In this document: piece by piece, positions 55,066 to 64,000 of the stretch
Layout of the letters: each line of letters opens with the position of its first letter
Position numbering within the stretch: the first letter of the stretch is position 1
Assembly: GCA_027692465.1 (NCBI GenBank)
Contig: JAQEYU010000001.1
Location: 939,338 to 1,003,337 of the forward strand
Direction of reading: 5' to 3'
From: Enterococcaceae bacterium OF42-14pH9A
Lineage (GTDB): Bacteria > Bacillota > Bacilli > Lactobacillales > Enterococcaceae
DNA: 64,000 bases
The notes under the pieces: model-generated
What the model was told of the DNA's origin: nothing
What the model saw: only the letters and a program-made list of their open reading frames with translations
The model's database searches: none
Translations under genes and position numbers: made by a program

Positions 55066-57406
55066 TATGTTAAAGAAAAACCTGCGGCTGGTGATTTTCT
55101 TCGGGGGTGTGCTGGTTCTGGCGATTTATTTGTTTGCCACCACGAACCTGGAGACCAAGAAAGTCACGACGCAACAGCCGACGACCACACAGTCATCTGC
55201 CACTGCGGAATCCAGCGGCGAAGAAGCCGCTCTTCAGGAGAGCACGGAGGACCCGGAAGCCGAGGCACCGGTCGAAGCTGAAACCGGTGAGCTGAAAACC
55301 GAGGCACGCCCTGCCACAGTTGCCGCTGCTCAAGAGATTGACGGCCACCAGCTGCTGACGGAAAACGCCAACTATCAGCTTTATCTGAAAGAAAGCAACC
55401 TGTCTTTGATTCTGCGGGACAAACAAACCGGCGCAGTCATGTACAGTACCGTAGACAAACCGCAGGGAGCCAACGACAGCTGGAGCAACTTTATCCGTTC
55501 CGCTGTCGTGGTGAACTATATCACTGATGCCAATACCGGCTTCAATCAGCTGGACATGATCAGCGGAACACCGGAAGTCTCAGTCAAAAAAGCCGCTGAC
55601 GGTTTTACGGCGGCTGTCAATTGGAAAGAACAGCAACTGTCCTTTGATCTTAAGGTGACTCTTACAGACGAGGGGATCACAGCAGCTGTTTCCGATGATT
55701 CGATCGAAGAAAAATCGGACAAATACAAGATCGGTGAAATCTATCTGTATCCTTTCATGGGCTATTCCATGATGGGTGAAGAAGACGGGTACATGTTTTT
55801 GCCGGACGGCAGCGGTTCTTTGATCTCGTTGCAAGACAACAACGGCCAGTTTAAACAGCCCTTCAGTCAACCTTGGTACGGACAGGACCTTGGTGTTGCG
55901 ATTCCCCGCATCAAAAGTACCATCGACGACCGCCTCATGAGTAATGAAGCCAATCAACTGACGGCGCCGATCTTCGGGATGGTCCACACTAAAAAAGGCT
56001 TGGGCTATCTGGCAGTCGTCGAAAAAGGGGACGCCAATGCCGTTTTGGAAGCTTATCCCAACGGTGCCATTCTGCCTTACAACTGGATCACAGCCAAGTT
56101 CACCTATCGGACGGTTTATGCCCAGGCTACCAGCCGGGACTCCGGTTCGATGATGATTCGCCAAAAAAATCGCAACCGGGTAGATGCCCAAGTGGCCTAC
56201 CGGTTTGTCAATCAGGAACAAGCTTCCTATTACGGTCTGGCACAAAATTATCGGGAGTATCTGTTGGCAAATGATCTCATCAAGCAAACGACAAACGACA
56301 GTCTGTTGCGAGTAGATTTGTTCGGGGCCGACAACGAAAATTCCCTCATCACGAAAAAAATGCAGCTGATGACCACCTTCTCCCAGATGGGGGGCATCTT
56401 GGACAAACTGCAAAAAGCCCAGCTGGACCGGGTCACAGTCGGCATCAAGGCCTGGCAGGCAGGCGGCGCAGCGGCCGGAACAGCCCAGAACAGCCTGCAG
56501 GCAGAAAAGGGGTTGGGCGGCAACAGCGACTTGGAAACCCTGCTGGCAGATTACCAGGATGATTTTACTATCAATTTGTATGATGATCTGCTGCTGTTCA
56601 ATCCTGAAAGCCAGAACGAATCCAAATTTGATTTGTTCACCCGTCTCAATAAGAAGCTATACTCGGAAGCAACGTTCGGTCCGGTCTATCCGGAGGTCAA
56701 CTATCTGACACCGGAGCAGAGCAGCAAGATTTTCGCCGAGTTTCAGGATTCGGCCGCTTCATTGGATAAAACCGGAGTGACTGTCGCCGGGATCACGGAG
56801 AAACTCTTCTCTTATTCAAAAGATGGCAAAAACTATGATCGGACCCACAGTATGGAGGTCTACGGCAAGTTGTTGGCAGAAGCAGCCGAGAAAAATCCTC
56901 TGGAGCTGGAAACTCCGCTGCAAGCCTACTGGCAGTACGCCTCGGCTTTGACTCAAGTGCCGCTGCGTTCCTCCAACTACATTTTTGAAACACAGGAGAT
57001 TCCTTTCTTTGGGCTGGCTCTGCGGGGATTGGTACCGATGTATGCTCCGTATATCAACTTTGAAGCCAATCGTGAAGAGTACCTGCTGAAGGTTTTGGAA
57101 TCGGGGATCAACCCGTCGTTTTTGGTAACGGAAGCAGATTCCCGTGACCTGCGCAACAGCAATTCTTCAGCCATCTATACCTCAAAATACAGTACCTTCC
57201 AAGACGAGATCATCGCAGTCTACCAGCAAGTGGAGAGCGTTGAAACAGTCATCGGGGATGCTGCGATCACTGACCACCGCCGCAGCGGCGACCAGGTAGC
57301 GATCACTTATGAAAATGGCGTCAAATTGTTATTGAACTACAGCAACAAATCAGTAGACTTCGACGGCCACAAGTTGGAAGCCTACGCATATAAGGTGGTG
57401 AAGTAG
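55052..57406 (+). CDS. Membrane-anchored extracellular protein, DUF5696-like
   Basis: A 784-residue protein with one N-terminal helix (about 13-31), a Thr/Glu/Ala-rich linker (about 35-95) and a large extracellular domain (100-784) that I associate with DUF5696. Notable segments are GEEDGYMFLPDGSGSLISL, GMVHTKKGLGYLAVVEKGDANAVLEAYP and YWQYASALTQVPLRSSNY. The later half may be a barrel of glycosidase type, but I cannot point to catalytic acids. The start is TTG 55052, spaced 8 nt from GAGAGGTGG; it overlaps the upstream gene by 14 nt. ATG 55067 lacks a ribosome site. Confidence 0.7.
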   Translation: MGTLDMLKKNLRLVIFFGGVLVLAIYLFATTNLETKKVTTQQPTTTQSSATAESSGEEAALQESTEDPEAEAPVEAETGELKTEARPATVAAAQEIDGHQLLTENANYQLYLKESNLSLILRDKQTGAVMYSTVDKPQGANDSWSNFIRSAVVVNYITDANTGFNQLDMISGTPEVSVKKAADGFTAAVNWKEQQLSFDLKVTLTDEGITAAVSDDSIEEKSDKYKIGEIYLYPFMGYSMMGEEDGYMFLPDGSGSLISLQDNNGQFKQPFSQPWYGQDLGVAIPRIKSTIDDRLMSNEANQLTAPIFGMVHTKKGLGYLAVVEKGDANAVLEAYPNGAILPYNWITAKFTYRTVYAQATSRDSGSMMIRQKNRNRVDAQVAYRFVNQEQASYYGLAQNYREYLLANDLIKQTTNDSLLRVDLFGADNENSLITKKMQLMTTFSQMGGILDKLQKAQLDRVTVGIKAWQAGGAAAGTAQNSLQAEKGLGGNSDLETLLADYQDDFTINLYDDLLLFNPESQNESKFDLFTRLNKKLYSEATFGPVYPEVNYLTPEQSSKIFAEFQDSAASLDKTGVTVAGITEKLFSYSKDGKNYDRTHSMEVYGKLLAEAAEKNPLELETPLQAYWQYASALTQVPLRSSNYIFETQEIPFFGLALRGLVPMYAPYINFEANREEYLLKVLESGINPSFLVTEADSRDLRNSNSSAIYTSKYSTFQDEIIAVYQQVESVETVIGDAAITDHRRSGDQVAITYENGVKLLLNYSNKSVDFDGHKLEAYAYKVVK

Positions 57407-57407
57407 G

Positions 57408-58427
57408 ATGAGAAAGAAACAAGCCAAACAGGGCCGTGACCGACAGCCGGTAACAGGTAAGAAAAGCAATACTAAAACTGGAAAAGCGGCCGCTAAAAAA
57501 CGGAAAAGCAATATTCTGGGGCGTAAAGCCAGAGCCGGTTTCTGCTTTATTCTGCCCTGGTTTATCGGATTTGCCATCTTTGTATTGTGGCCGATGATCC
57601 AATCCTTCTGGTATAGCTTGAATACTGTCCGTATCCGACCGACAGGAAGGGTCTTTCGTTTTACCGGCGCATCCAATTATCAAAACGTCTGGCTCAAAGA
57701 CATGCTCTTTGTCCAGGAGTTGGGGAGTTTTCTGGTGAGTACGCTGTTGCGGGTGCCCATCATCATCATCTTCGCGTTGATGATCGCCATGCTTTTGAAT
57801 GGACGGCTGCGCTTTAAAGGAGCCTTTCGGACGATTTTCTTTCTGCCGGTAATCATCGCTTCCGGTCCGGTCATGAACGAGCTGGTAAACCAAGGCGCCA
57901 CCAGCGTACCTTTGTTGGACCAGGGGAGCATTAACGAAATACTGACGACGGTTTTACCGGTGTGGCTGGCTACGCCAATCGCTGATTTGTTTGGTCAGAT
58001 CATTGTCATCTTGTGGTATTCCGGGGTGCAGATCCTGATTTTCATCGCCGGGCTGCAAAAGATCGACAAGAGCTTGTATGAAGCTGCCAAGATTGACGGC
58101 GGATCGGCTTGGGAGTGTTTTTGGAAGATCACACGGCCAATGTTGAAACCGATGATCCTTTTAAATGCCGTCTTCACAATCGTCACGTTGGCAAACAACG
58201 GTCAGAATAACATCATCAATCTGATCTACAACAATATGTTCGCAGCGACCCGCGGCTACGGGTTCGCTTCGGCCCAAGCCTGGATGTATGCCGTGATCAT
58301 CTTCTTGATTGTCGGCGTTGTCTTTCTGGCCTTCAAAGACGAACAACCTCGCAAAAAGAAAAAAGCGCGTTCTCGGGGTGTAAAAAAACCTTCGCTGAAG
58401 AAAGCAGGTGCATCGAATGAAAGTTAG
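57408..58427 (+). CDS. ABC sugar permease, MalF type, pair 2
   Basis: A 339-residue permease. A long basic N-terminal tail (1-45, rich in Lys and Arg) precedes six helices; the EAA loop is EAAKIDGGSAWECFWKITRPMLKP near 225-248. The C-terminal tail is again basic. ATG 57408 lies 2 nt after the preceding stop with AAGGTGG upstream. It is only distantly similar to pair 1, so the operon encodes two different transport channels. Confidence 0.9.
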   Translation: MRKKQAKQGRDRQPVTGKKSNTKTGKAAAKKRKSNILGRKARAGFCFILPWFIGFAIFVLWPMIQSFWYSLNTVRIRPTGRVFRFTGASNYQNVWLKDMLFVQELGSFLVSTLLRVPIIIIFALMIAMLLNGRLRFKGAFRTIFFLPVIIASGPVMNELVNQGATSVPLLDQGSINEILTTVLPVWLATPIADLFGQIIVILWYSGVQILIFIAGLQKIDKSLYEAAKIDGGSAWECFWKITRPMLKPMILLNAVFTIVTLANNGQNNIINLIYNNMFAATRGYGFASAQAWMYAVIIFLIVGVVFLAFKDEQPRKKKKARSRGVKKPSLKKAGASNES

Positions 58428-59415
58428 TCCGGAAATGATCGGAGAGCCGCGGCTGAAACAAAAGCAGATCCAATGGCCACAGCTTTGGCTGAAGGTGAAA
58501 AAAGTGCTGATGGGCCGCAACGACAAAGCCGGCTGGATCCCTCAGATCATCAAATACATTTTGCTGATCACCTTGGGCTTTGTCTTCTTGTATCCCTTGA
58601 TCTATATGCTGGTGACCAGCTTCAAATCGTTGGATGATCTGCTGAATACCGGAATCAAGTGGCTGCCCTCAAAATTGTATCTGCAAAATTACAAGCAGGC
58701 CTTTGCGGTCCTTGATATCCGGCAGAGCCTGCTGGGCAGTATCCTGATTTCCTTTATCCCAACGATATTTCAAGTGGTGGTTTGCGGAATCGTGGGTTAC
58801 GGCTTTGCCCGCTTTGAATTTCCTTTCAAGCGGACCTTGTTCGTCCTTTTGATTTTCAGTTTTATCGTGCCACCCCAGATTACGATGATGCCCACTTACG
58901 TTTTGTACAGTGATTTGGATCTGTTAGGCAAATTGTCCGCCTTCATTATCCCGGCGGCATTGGGCAATGGAATCAAAAGTGCAATCTTCATCCTGATTTA
59001 TTACCAGTTCTTTCGTCAGACTCCCAACTCATTATATGAAGCGGCCGAAGTCGACGGGGCCAGTGAGTGGACCTGCTTTATCAAAGTCGGTGTCCCGATG
59101 GCGGTACCGGCAATCATCATCGTCTTCTTGTTTTCTTGTGTCTGGTATTGGAACGAAACCTATCTGGTGACGCTGTATCTCAGAAGCCAAGGAGGCAGCA
59201 AATGGAGTACGGTCCTGACGCAGCTGCAAAGTTTCAAAGCGCAATATGCGTCGATGGCCAGCTCTGCATCCACAGGAGCCGTTGTGGACAAACTGAACGA
59301 AGGAATCACGATGGCGGCTACGATGATCACGATTATCCCGTTGCTGATCACTTATTTCGCCCTGCAGAAATACTTTGTAGAATCGGTAGACCGCTCAGGG
59401 ATCACCGGCGAATAA
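58417..59415 (+). CDS. ABC sugar permease, MalG type, pair 2
   Basis: A 332-residue permease with a 45-residue cytosolic N-terminal extension, six helices and the EAA loop EAAEVDGASEWTCFIKVGVPMAVPA near 207-231. It overlaps the preceding gene by 11 nt. ATG 58417 is preferred over GTG 58408 because AGCAGGTG spaces to it. Partner of the permease at 57408. Confidence 0.9.
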   Translation: MKVSPEMIGEPRLKQKQIQWPQLWLKVKKVLMGRNDKAGWIPQIIKYILLITLGFVFLYPLIYMLVTSFKSLDDLLNTGIKWLPSKLYLQNYKQAFAVLDIRQSLLGSILISFIPTIFQVVVCGIVGYGFARFEFPFKRTLFVLLIFSFIVPPQITMMPTYVLYSDLDLLGKLSAFIIPAALGNGIKSAIFILIYYQFFRQTPNSLYEAAEVDGASEWTCFIKVGVPMAVPAIIIVFLFSCVWYWNETYLVTLYLRSQGGSKWSTVLTQLQSFKAQYASMASSASTGAVVDKLNEGITMAATMITIIPLLITYFALQKYFVESVDRSGITGE

Positions 59416-59471
59416 CACTCATGGTATCAACTGCCGACAGGTAGAAAAAGCAAATATACGGAGGAATCAAC

Positions 59472-60893
59472 ATGAAAATGAATAAGTTTTTGGTAACCGC
59501 CAGTACGGCGCTGCTGTTGACGACGGTCTTGGCAGGTTGTGGAGGCAGTAAAAAAGACGAAGGCGCCGCTGCAGACAAGAAAACCAACAGAGAATTGGCG
59601 GAACTGACTGACGAAGAGATCACATTGACTATGACTTCCTGGTTTGAAAGCGACTGGATGGAATTCATGGCGCAAAAATTCACGGAAAAACATCCAAATA
59701 TCAAAGTCGATTTCATCGATCTCAGTGAAGCGGAAAACTACAATGACGGGTTGAGCAACTTGGCCGCTGATCAGAAACTGCCGGATGTCTTCGGGTACAA
59801 TTCCAACTGTGATCTGCCGATTTTGAACGGCTGGTTTTACGATTTCACTGATCTGTGGGGAGCCGACAAGGAAGCCGCAAATATGCTGGATACCTTGCAG
59901 AATCAGGGGCGTTTCGATGGGGAACGGATGATGGCTGCGGCAGTCAATTACTATCCGTATGCAGTATTCATTGATGAGAACCTGTTGAAAAAAGAAAATG
60001 TGGCGATGCCATCAGCTGATTACACTTATTCTGATTTGGTGGATCTGGTGAAAAAGATGACCATTCCTGAGAAAAAAATCTTCGGTTATGAAGGCGGCTC
60101 CCAGTGGCTGACCATGGCTCCGATCATCGAACAGGATGCTATCGGGGAGTTTGGTTGGGACGGCAAGAAATACGATCTGACCAAGGACTGGGCTGATGCA
60201 TTGACTCAAATGGCTGAATTCCAACGCAGCGGCGTGCGGGCACCGGACGGCGGTACGGATGAAGCCGAAGCGGCATACGGCAACCGGGATGCCTGGGGAC
60301 CGGCTACCGGACAAGTAGCTGTAAAATTGGGCGCTTGGTGGGATAAAAATACCTTTGAAACAGATGAATACAAGAACAAAGGCATCAATTATGTGCCTTA
60401 CACGATTCCTAAAGGCGACAATGGGAAAGAAGAACACAAACCTGCCTACATCGACATGGCCGGTATCTCCTCTGCAACAGAGCATCCTCGTGAAGCCTAC
60501 GAATTACTGAAGTTTATGGGCTGGGGTGCGGACGGCTGGGATGCCCGCATGGAATTCTACAAAGGGCAGAAAGATGCCGATGCCAACTACTTGCCGCCGG
60601 TACTGCCATTGACCAATGAACAGAAATACTGGGATCAAATGCTGGAATTGCTGCCTAAAAATGAGTACTACACCAACTTCATGAAACATGCCCGTCAACC
60701 GATTCCATTGGGCGGCCGCGTTCTGCCGGGATTTGAGACTTGGATCAACGAAGTCTACTTCAACGGTGAATACGGCAATGTCGAGTCAGCAGTGATCGAA
60801 GGAAAAGTCAATGCCCATGATGTTGCACCGGAATTGACTGAAAAAGCCGACACTTATCATCAAGAAGCGATGGATGAGTTGTTTGCTCAATAA
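59472..60893 (+). CDS. Sugar-binding lipoprotein of the second importer
   Basis: A 473-residue family 1 solute-binding protein with a lipobox TTVLAGCG (Cys about 23). Landmarks include MTSWFESDWMEFMAQKFTEKHPNIKVDFIDL, LPDVFGYNSNCDLPILNGWFYDFTDLW and EHPREAYELLKFMGWGADGW. Aromatic residues are frequent, as expected for oligosaccharide binding. CGGAGGAATCAAC precedes ATG 59472. It is the last gene of the operon. Confidence 0.93.
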   Translation: MKMNKFLVTASTALLLTTVLAGCGGSKKDEGAAADKKTNRELAELTDEEITLTMTSWFESDWMEFMAQKFTEKHPNIKVDFIDLSEAENYNDGLSNLAADQKLPDVFGYNSNCDLPILNGWFYDFTDLWGADKEAANMLDTLQNQGRFDGERMMAAAVNYYPYAVFIDENLLKKENVAMPSADYTYSDLVDLVKKMTIPEKKIFGYEGGSQWLTMAPIIEQDAIGEFGWDGKKYDLTKDWADALTQMAEFQRSGVRAPDGGTDEAEAAYGNRDAWGPATGQVAVKLGAWWDKNTFETDEYKNKGINYVPYTIPKGDNGKEEHKPAYIDMAGISSATEHPREAYELLKFMGWGADGWDARMEFYKGQKDADANYLPPVLPLTNEQKYWDQMLELLPKNEYYTNFMKHARQPIPLGGRVLPGFETWINEVYFNGEYGNVESAVIEGKVNAHDVAPELTEKADTYHQEAMDELFAQ

Positions 60894-61225
60894 AACTGTT
60901 CCCTCTTTTTCAGATGATCGATCGTCCCCCACCCATGGACGGATTGATCTCCTGACCTCCTATAAATAGAGAGCGCCTTGCTTGAAACTGTGACCCCGGT
61001 TTCGAAGCGGGGCGTTTTCTGCTTGGCTTAAATGTTTGGCTTTTCCAGCTGCCACGAACAATGAAGGAGCTAAATATCGGGAGTCGCAAGCCCCAGTTGA
61101 ATAGTTTCTGTTGCAGAGGAACGCGAAGTTTTGGCGGATTCTCAGCAGATACCGGTCTTCTCCGGGACCCTTTAACATTCCGTAACCAAACATTCGTCTG
61201 CCTTTAATTATTTTCGCAAGTCCGG
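60894..61225 (+). other. Intergenic region before ctsR
   Basis: Only a weak hairpin near 60971-61020 (CGCC-GCTT-AAAC with GTTT-AAGC-GGCG, then TTTTCT) is seen, a possible end of the importer operon. No credible gene on either strand. Confidence 0.5.
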
Positions 61226-61251
61226 TATAATTAAGGTCAGTATTAGTCAAG
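61226..61251 (+). promoter_or_regulatory. ctsR promoter with CtsR box
   Basis: TATAAT (61226-61231) is followed by GGTCAGTATTAGTCAAG (61235-61251), which fits the CtsR heptad repeat RGTCAAA-N3-RGTCAAA with three mismatches. It overlaps the start site, consistent with autorepression relieved by heat. The leader to ctsR is about 220 nt. Confidence 0.75.
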
Positions 61252-61456
61252 GAAGGCTACGAGGACCCGAAATGCAGGGCAGCGCGGAGTTTCCGGCGGT
61301 AAGAGCCGATCAGCGAGGGTATCAGATGCTTGATTTGCCTCTGCCGCTGTGGCGGGACCATCCTATGGCTACACGAGCTGTGAGCTGTGACCGCAGCCGC
61401 GGAAAGCCGCTTGACTATGGCCGCTTCAGCACATTTTATAAGGGAGGAATGAAGCG

Positions 61457-61918
61457 ATGACTCATCATAATACTTCCGATCTGATCGAGGCCTATCTGAA
61501 GAAAATTCTGGAGGATAGTGAGATAATTGAAATCAGAAGGACGGAAATGGCGGAATTGTTCAATTGCGTGCCGTCTCAGATCAACTATGTTATCAACACC
61601 CGCTTTACCATTCAGCGGGGTTATGCAGTCGCCAGCAAACGCGGCGGTGGCGGCTATATCCGGATCGAGAAGGTGAAGATCTCGGACAAGCACCGCTTTT
61701 TGGAACAAGTGGATGAACTGTTTGCCGACCGGTTGACGGAAAAAGATGCCTTGGCGATCGTTCAAAAGCTGTATGAAGAAAAACTGCTGACTAAAAACGA
61801 AGGCAATCTGCTGCTGGCGACGATGGCAAAGACCACGCTGGCAAGCTACCCGGAGGCCAACAAGATCCGGGCCAGCCTGATGCATGCGCTGTTGGAGCGT
61901 CTGAGTTACGAGAAGTGA
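61457..61918 (+). CDS. ctsR: Class III stress gene repressor CtsR
   Basis: A 153-residue repressor. The N-terminal winged helix has MTHHNTSDLIEAYLKKIL, VPSQINYVINTRFT and the heat-sensing glycine-rich wing KRGGGGYIRI (about 65-74); the C-terminal dimer/arginine-kinase-target domain follows. It controls clp genes. GGGAGGAATGAAGCG precedes ATG 61457. clpC follows 76 bp later with no mcsA or mcsB between, as in Lactobacillales. Confidence 0.96.
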   Translation: MTHHNTSDLIEAYLKKILEDSEIIEIRRTEMAELFNCVPSQINYVINTRFTIQRGYAVASKRGGGGYIRIEKVKISDKHRFLEQVDELFADRLTEKDALAIVQKLYEEKLLTKNEGNLLLATMAKTTLASYPEANKIRASLMHALLERLSYEK

Positions 61919-61994
61919 CGTCTGCTTGTAGACGGGAGCACCACGAATAAGGGGGACGCTTTGTCGGTGATGAAGCGGGATAGGAAGTGAACGT

Positions 61995-64000
61995 ATGAAC
62001 GAATTGTTTACAGAACGGGCCAAAGCGGTACTGGCCATTGCGCATGAAGAAGCGAAGACTTTCAAGCACCAGTCGGTCGGCTCAGAGCATCTGCTGCTGG
62101 CACTGATGATCGAACAAAATGGGATTGCCGGCAAGACTTTGCGGGAGATGAGCATCACGGAAAATGATATTCGGGAAGAAATCGAGCATCTGACCGGCTA
62201 CGGCACCGTGAAAAGCTATCCGGCGGGGGTTTACCTGCCGTATTCGCCGCGGGCCAAACAGATTTTTGCCTACGCCGGTGATGAAGCCAAGCGTTTGGGC
62301 GCACCGCAGATTGGGACTGAGCATCTGCTTTTGGGACTGCTGCGAGACGACGAGATCCTGGCTTCCCGGATTATGATCAATCTGGGCATGAGTCTGGCCA
62401 AAATGCGCCAGCTCCTGAAGAAAAAAATGGGCATCAATGAACCGAAAGCCGGCAACAACAACGGCATGGGGCGGCGCCGTCAAAACAGTGCACCGCAACA
62501 AAACCAGCAGTCCCAGCGGCAAGCCGGTGTCCAACCGGGGACGCCGACGTTGGACAATCTGGCGCGGGATTTGACGAAGCTGGCTCGAGAAGACCGGTTG
62601 GATCCGGTGGTTGGCCGGACCAAAGAGGTCAAGCGCCTGATTCAGATTCTGAGCCGCCGTACCAAAAACAATCCGGTACTGGTGGGAGAACCCGGGGTCG
62701 GGAAGACGGCGATTGCCGAAGGACTGGCCCAGCGGATTGTAAATGGAGAAGTTCCGGAAGATATGTTGGAAAAACGGCTGATGATGCTGGACATGGGTGC
62801 ATTGGTGGCCGGTACCAAATATCGCGGGGAATTTGAAGACCGCATGAAGAAAGTTATTGACGAAATTTACAACGACGGCCAGATCATTTTGTTCATCGAC
62901 GAACTCCATACTTTGATCGGAGCCGGCGGAGCAGAAGGGGCCATCGACGCTTCCAACATTTTGAAACCGGCGCTGGCCCGGGGAGAACTGCAGACCATCG
63001 GGGCGACGACATTGGACGAGTACCAGAAATATATTGAAAAAGACTCGGCTTTGGAACGCCGTTTTGCCCGCGTCCAGGTAGATGAGCCGACTGCCGAAGA
63101 AGCGGTGGAAATCTTGCGGGGGCTGCGTCCTCGTTACGAAGACCATCACGGCGTCGAGATCACTGACGATGCGTTGACAGCCGCTGTTCAGCTGTCGGTT
63201 CGCTACATCAATTCCCGGCAATTGCCGGACAAAGCCATCGATTTGATGGACGAATCGGCTGCTAAAGTTCGGCTGGACCGGGCGGATGAGCCGACCGAAT
63301 TGGCCCGTCTGCGGGAAGAAATCACCCAGTTGATGCACGAAAAAGAAACTGCGATCCAAGACCAGGACTTCGAACTGGCCGCCCGTCTGCGGCAAAAAGA
63401 GAAGAAACTGAGTCAGCGGCTGGCTGAACTGGCAATCACCGAAACCAAAGAGGCTACCGGTTACGCCAATCAGGTGACTGCTGAGGATGTCGCGACGGTC
63501 GTTTCCCAATGGACCGGGGTGCCGCTGCAGCAGATGGAGAAAAAAGAATCCGAACGGCTGCTGGAATTGGAGAGTCTCTTGCATCAGCGGGTTGTGGGGC
63601 AGGAGGAAGCGGTGACTGCCGTAGCACGGGCCATCCGCCGGGCCCGCAGCGGATTGAAAGATCCGGATCGTCCGATTGGCTCCTTTATGTTCTTGGGACC
63701 AACCGGGGTCGGGAAGACGGAGCTGGCTAAGACCTTGGCAGAAGCGATGTTTGGTTCTGAGGATGCCTTGATCCGTGTGGACATGTCCGAGTTCATGGAA
63801 AAATACAGCACCAGCCGTTTGATTGGTTCACCTCCGGGTTACGTGGGGTACGAAGAAGGCGGGCAGCTGACGGAAAAAATCCGCAGCAAGCCGTATTCCG
63901 TCATCTTGCTGGATGAAGTGGAAAAGGCCCATCCGGATGTCTTCAACATCCTGCTGCAGGTGTTGGATGATGGTCATCTGACAGATTCGAAAGGTCGGAA
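61995..64000 (+). CDS. clpC: ClpC ATPase, 3' end beyond the window
   Basis: 668 complete codons of an expected about 820-830. Two Clp-N repeats (1-150) with [10 protein letters not shown] and [10 protein letters not shown], a Gln/Asn-rich linker (about 155-185), D1 AAA domain with Walker [10 protein letters not shown] (about 232) and Walker [12 protein letters not shown], a UVR/middle domain (about 440-470, [16 protein letters not shown]), and the D2 domain with GPTGVGKTE (about 568) and [13 protein letters not shown]. The frame is open to the last base. ClpC unfolds damaged proteins for ClpP. AGGAAGTGAACGT precedes ATG 61995. It is co-transcribed with ctsR. Confidence 0.97.
   Translation, partial: MNELFTERAKAVLAIAHEEAKTFKHQSVGSEHLLLALMIEQNGIAGKTLREMSITENDIREEIEHLTGYGTVKSYPAGVYLPYSPRAKQIFAYAGDEAKRLGAPQIGTEHLLLGLLRDDEILASRIMINLGMSLAKMRQLLKKKMGINEPKAGNNNGMGRRRQNSAPQQNQQSQRQAGVQPGTPTLDNLARDLTKLAREDRLDPVVGRTKEVKRLIQILSRRTKNNPVLVGEPGVGKTAIAEGLAQRIVNGEVPEDMLEKRLMMLDMGALVAGTKYRGEFEDRMKKVIDEIYNDGQIILFIDELHTLIGAGGAEGAIDASNILKPALARGELQTIGATTLDEYQKYIEKDSALERRFARVQVDEPTAEEAVEILRGLRPRYEDHHGVEITDDALTAAVQLSVRYINSRQLPDKAIDLMDESAAKVRLDRADEPTELARLREEITQLMHEKETAIQDQDFELAARLRQKEKKLSQRLAELAITETKEATGYANQVTAEDVATVVSQWTGVPLQQMEKKESERLLELESLLHQRVVGQEEAVTAVARAIRRARSGLKDPDRPIGSFMFLGPTGVGKTELAKTLAEAMFGSEDALIRVDMSEFMEKYSTSRLIGSPPGYVGYEEGGQLTEKIRSKPYSVILLDEVEKAHPDVFNILLQVLDDGHLTDSKGR

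Noticed and set aside
60960..61250. 96-codon minus-strand frame before ctsR
   Set aside because: It covers the ctsR promoter and CtsR box on the opposite strand and has no coding character.
62082..63584. 500-codon minus-strand frame opposite clpC
   Set aside because: A shadow of clpC; the plus-strand ClpC motifs are unambiguous.

Overview
This 64 kb window is chromosomal DNA from a low-G+C-phylum (Firmicutes) lactic acid bacterium, most likely Enterococcus or a close relative. Reasons: ctsR is followed directly by clpC with no mcsA/mcsB, purR/glmU/prs and ispE lie close together, there is a class A sortase with an LPXTG protein, ThiT sits under a TPP riboswitch, and sugar uptake is by PTS. 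Base composition looks near 50% G+C by eye, high for an enterococcus, apart from two AT-rich non-coding stretches near 23.0-23.4 and 31.4-31.8 kb. The genus is inference; the gene content is read directly.

Layout. 0-5.3 kb: divergent trehalose module (GH65 phosphorylase and PTS transporter) with mirrored promoters, cre sites and operator palindromes. 5.3-6.8 kb: PadR regulator and HAAS-type membrane protein under a perfect 24-bp inverted repeat. 7-9.6 kb: manganese-type ABC importer whose permease and binding protein are one polypeptide, with two DtxR/MntR-type boxes. 9.7-12.7 kb: UvrC-like nuclease and aldehyde dehydrogenase. 13.3-17.8 kb: a reduced Rnf-like set (RnfC, RnfD, RnfA/E-like) and an FGGY kinase. 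17.9-22.9 kb: Hsp20, IspE and a Zur-boxed zinc ABC importer. 23.5-30.2 kb: an LPXTG protein with about 510 residues of Asp-Ala/Asp-Ser repeats, then a three-part fusion ending in a MurF-like ligase and a small membrane protein. 30.4-37 kb: purR, two paralogous winged-helix regulators, glmU, prs. 37-40.9 kb: a RIC-like small protein behind an FNR-type site, a TPP riboswitch with thiT, an unknown gene and sortase A. 41.3-47.2 kb: GH30 hydrolase, solute-binding lipoprotein and a YesM/YesN two-component pair. 48.4-60.9 kb: an eight-gene operon with two solute-binding proteins, two permease pairs and two large membrane-anchored accessory proteins (NHL-TPR-Yip1 and a DUF5696-like protein). 61.2 kb to the end: ctsR and the first two thirds of clpC.

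Two dispersed repeat families thread through the window. One is a roughly 164-bp MITE-like element with 18-bp terminal inverted repeats (five copies, two degenerate or partial). The other is a roughly 600-bp, strongly palindromic non-coding element present as an inverted pair flanking 38.1-47.3 kb, plus one fragment.

The strongest candidates for undescribed biology are the double-importer operon at 48.4-60.9 kb, the MurF-like triple fusion beside the DA/DS-repeat surface protein, the permease-binding protein fusion for metal uptake, the class II FNR-type promoter in front of a cut-down RIC protein, and the structured 600-bp repeats. Functions are assigned from motif recognition; no database search was possible.
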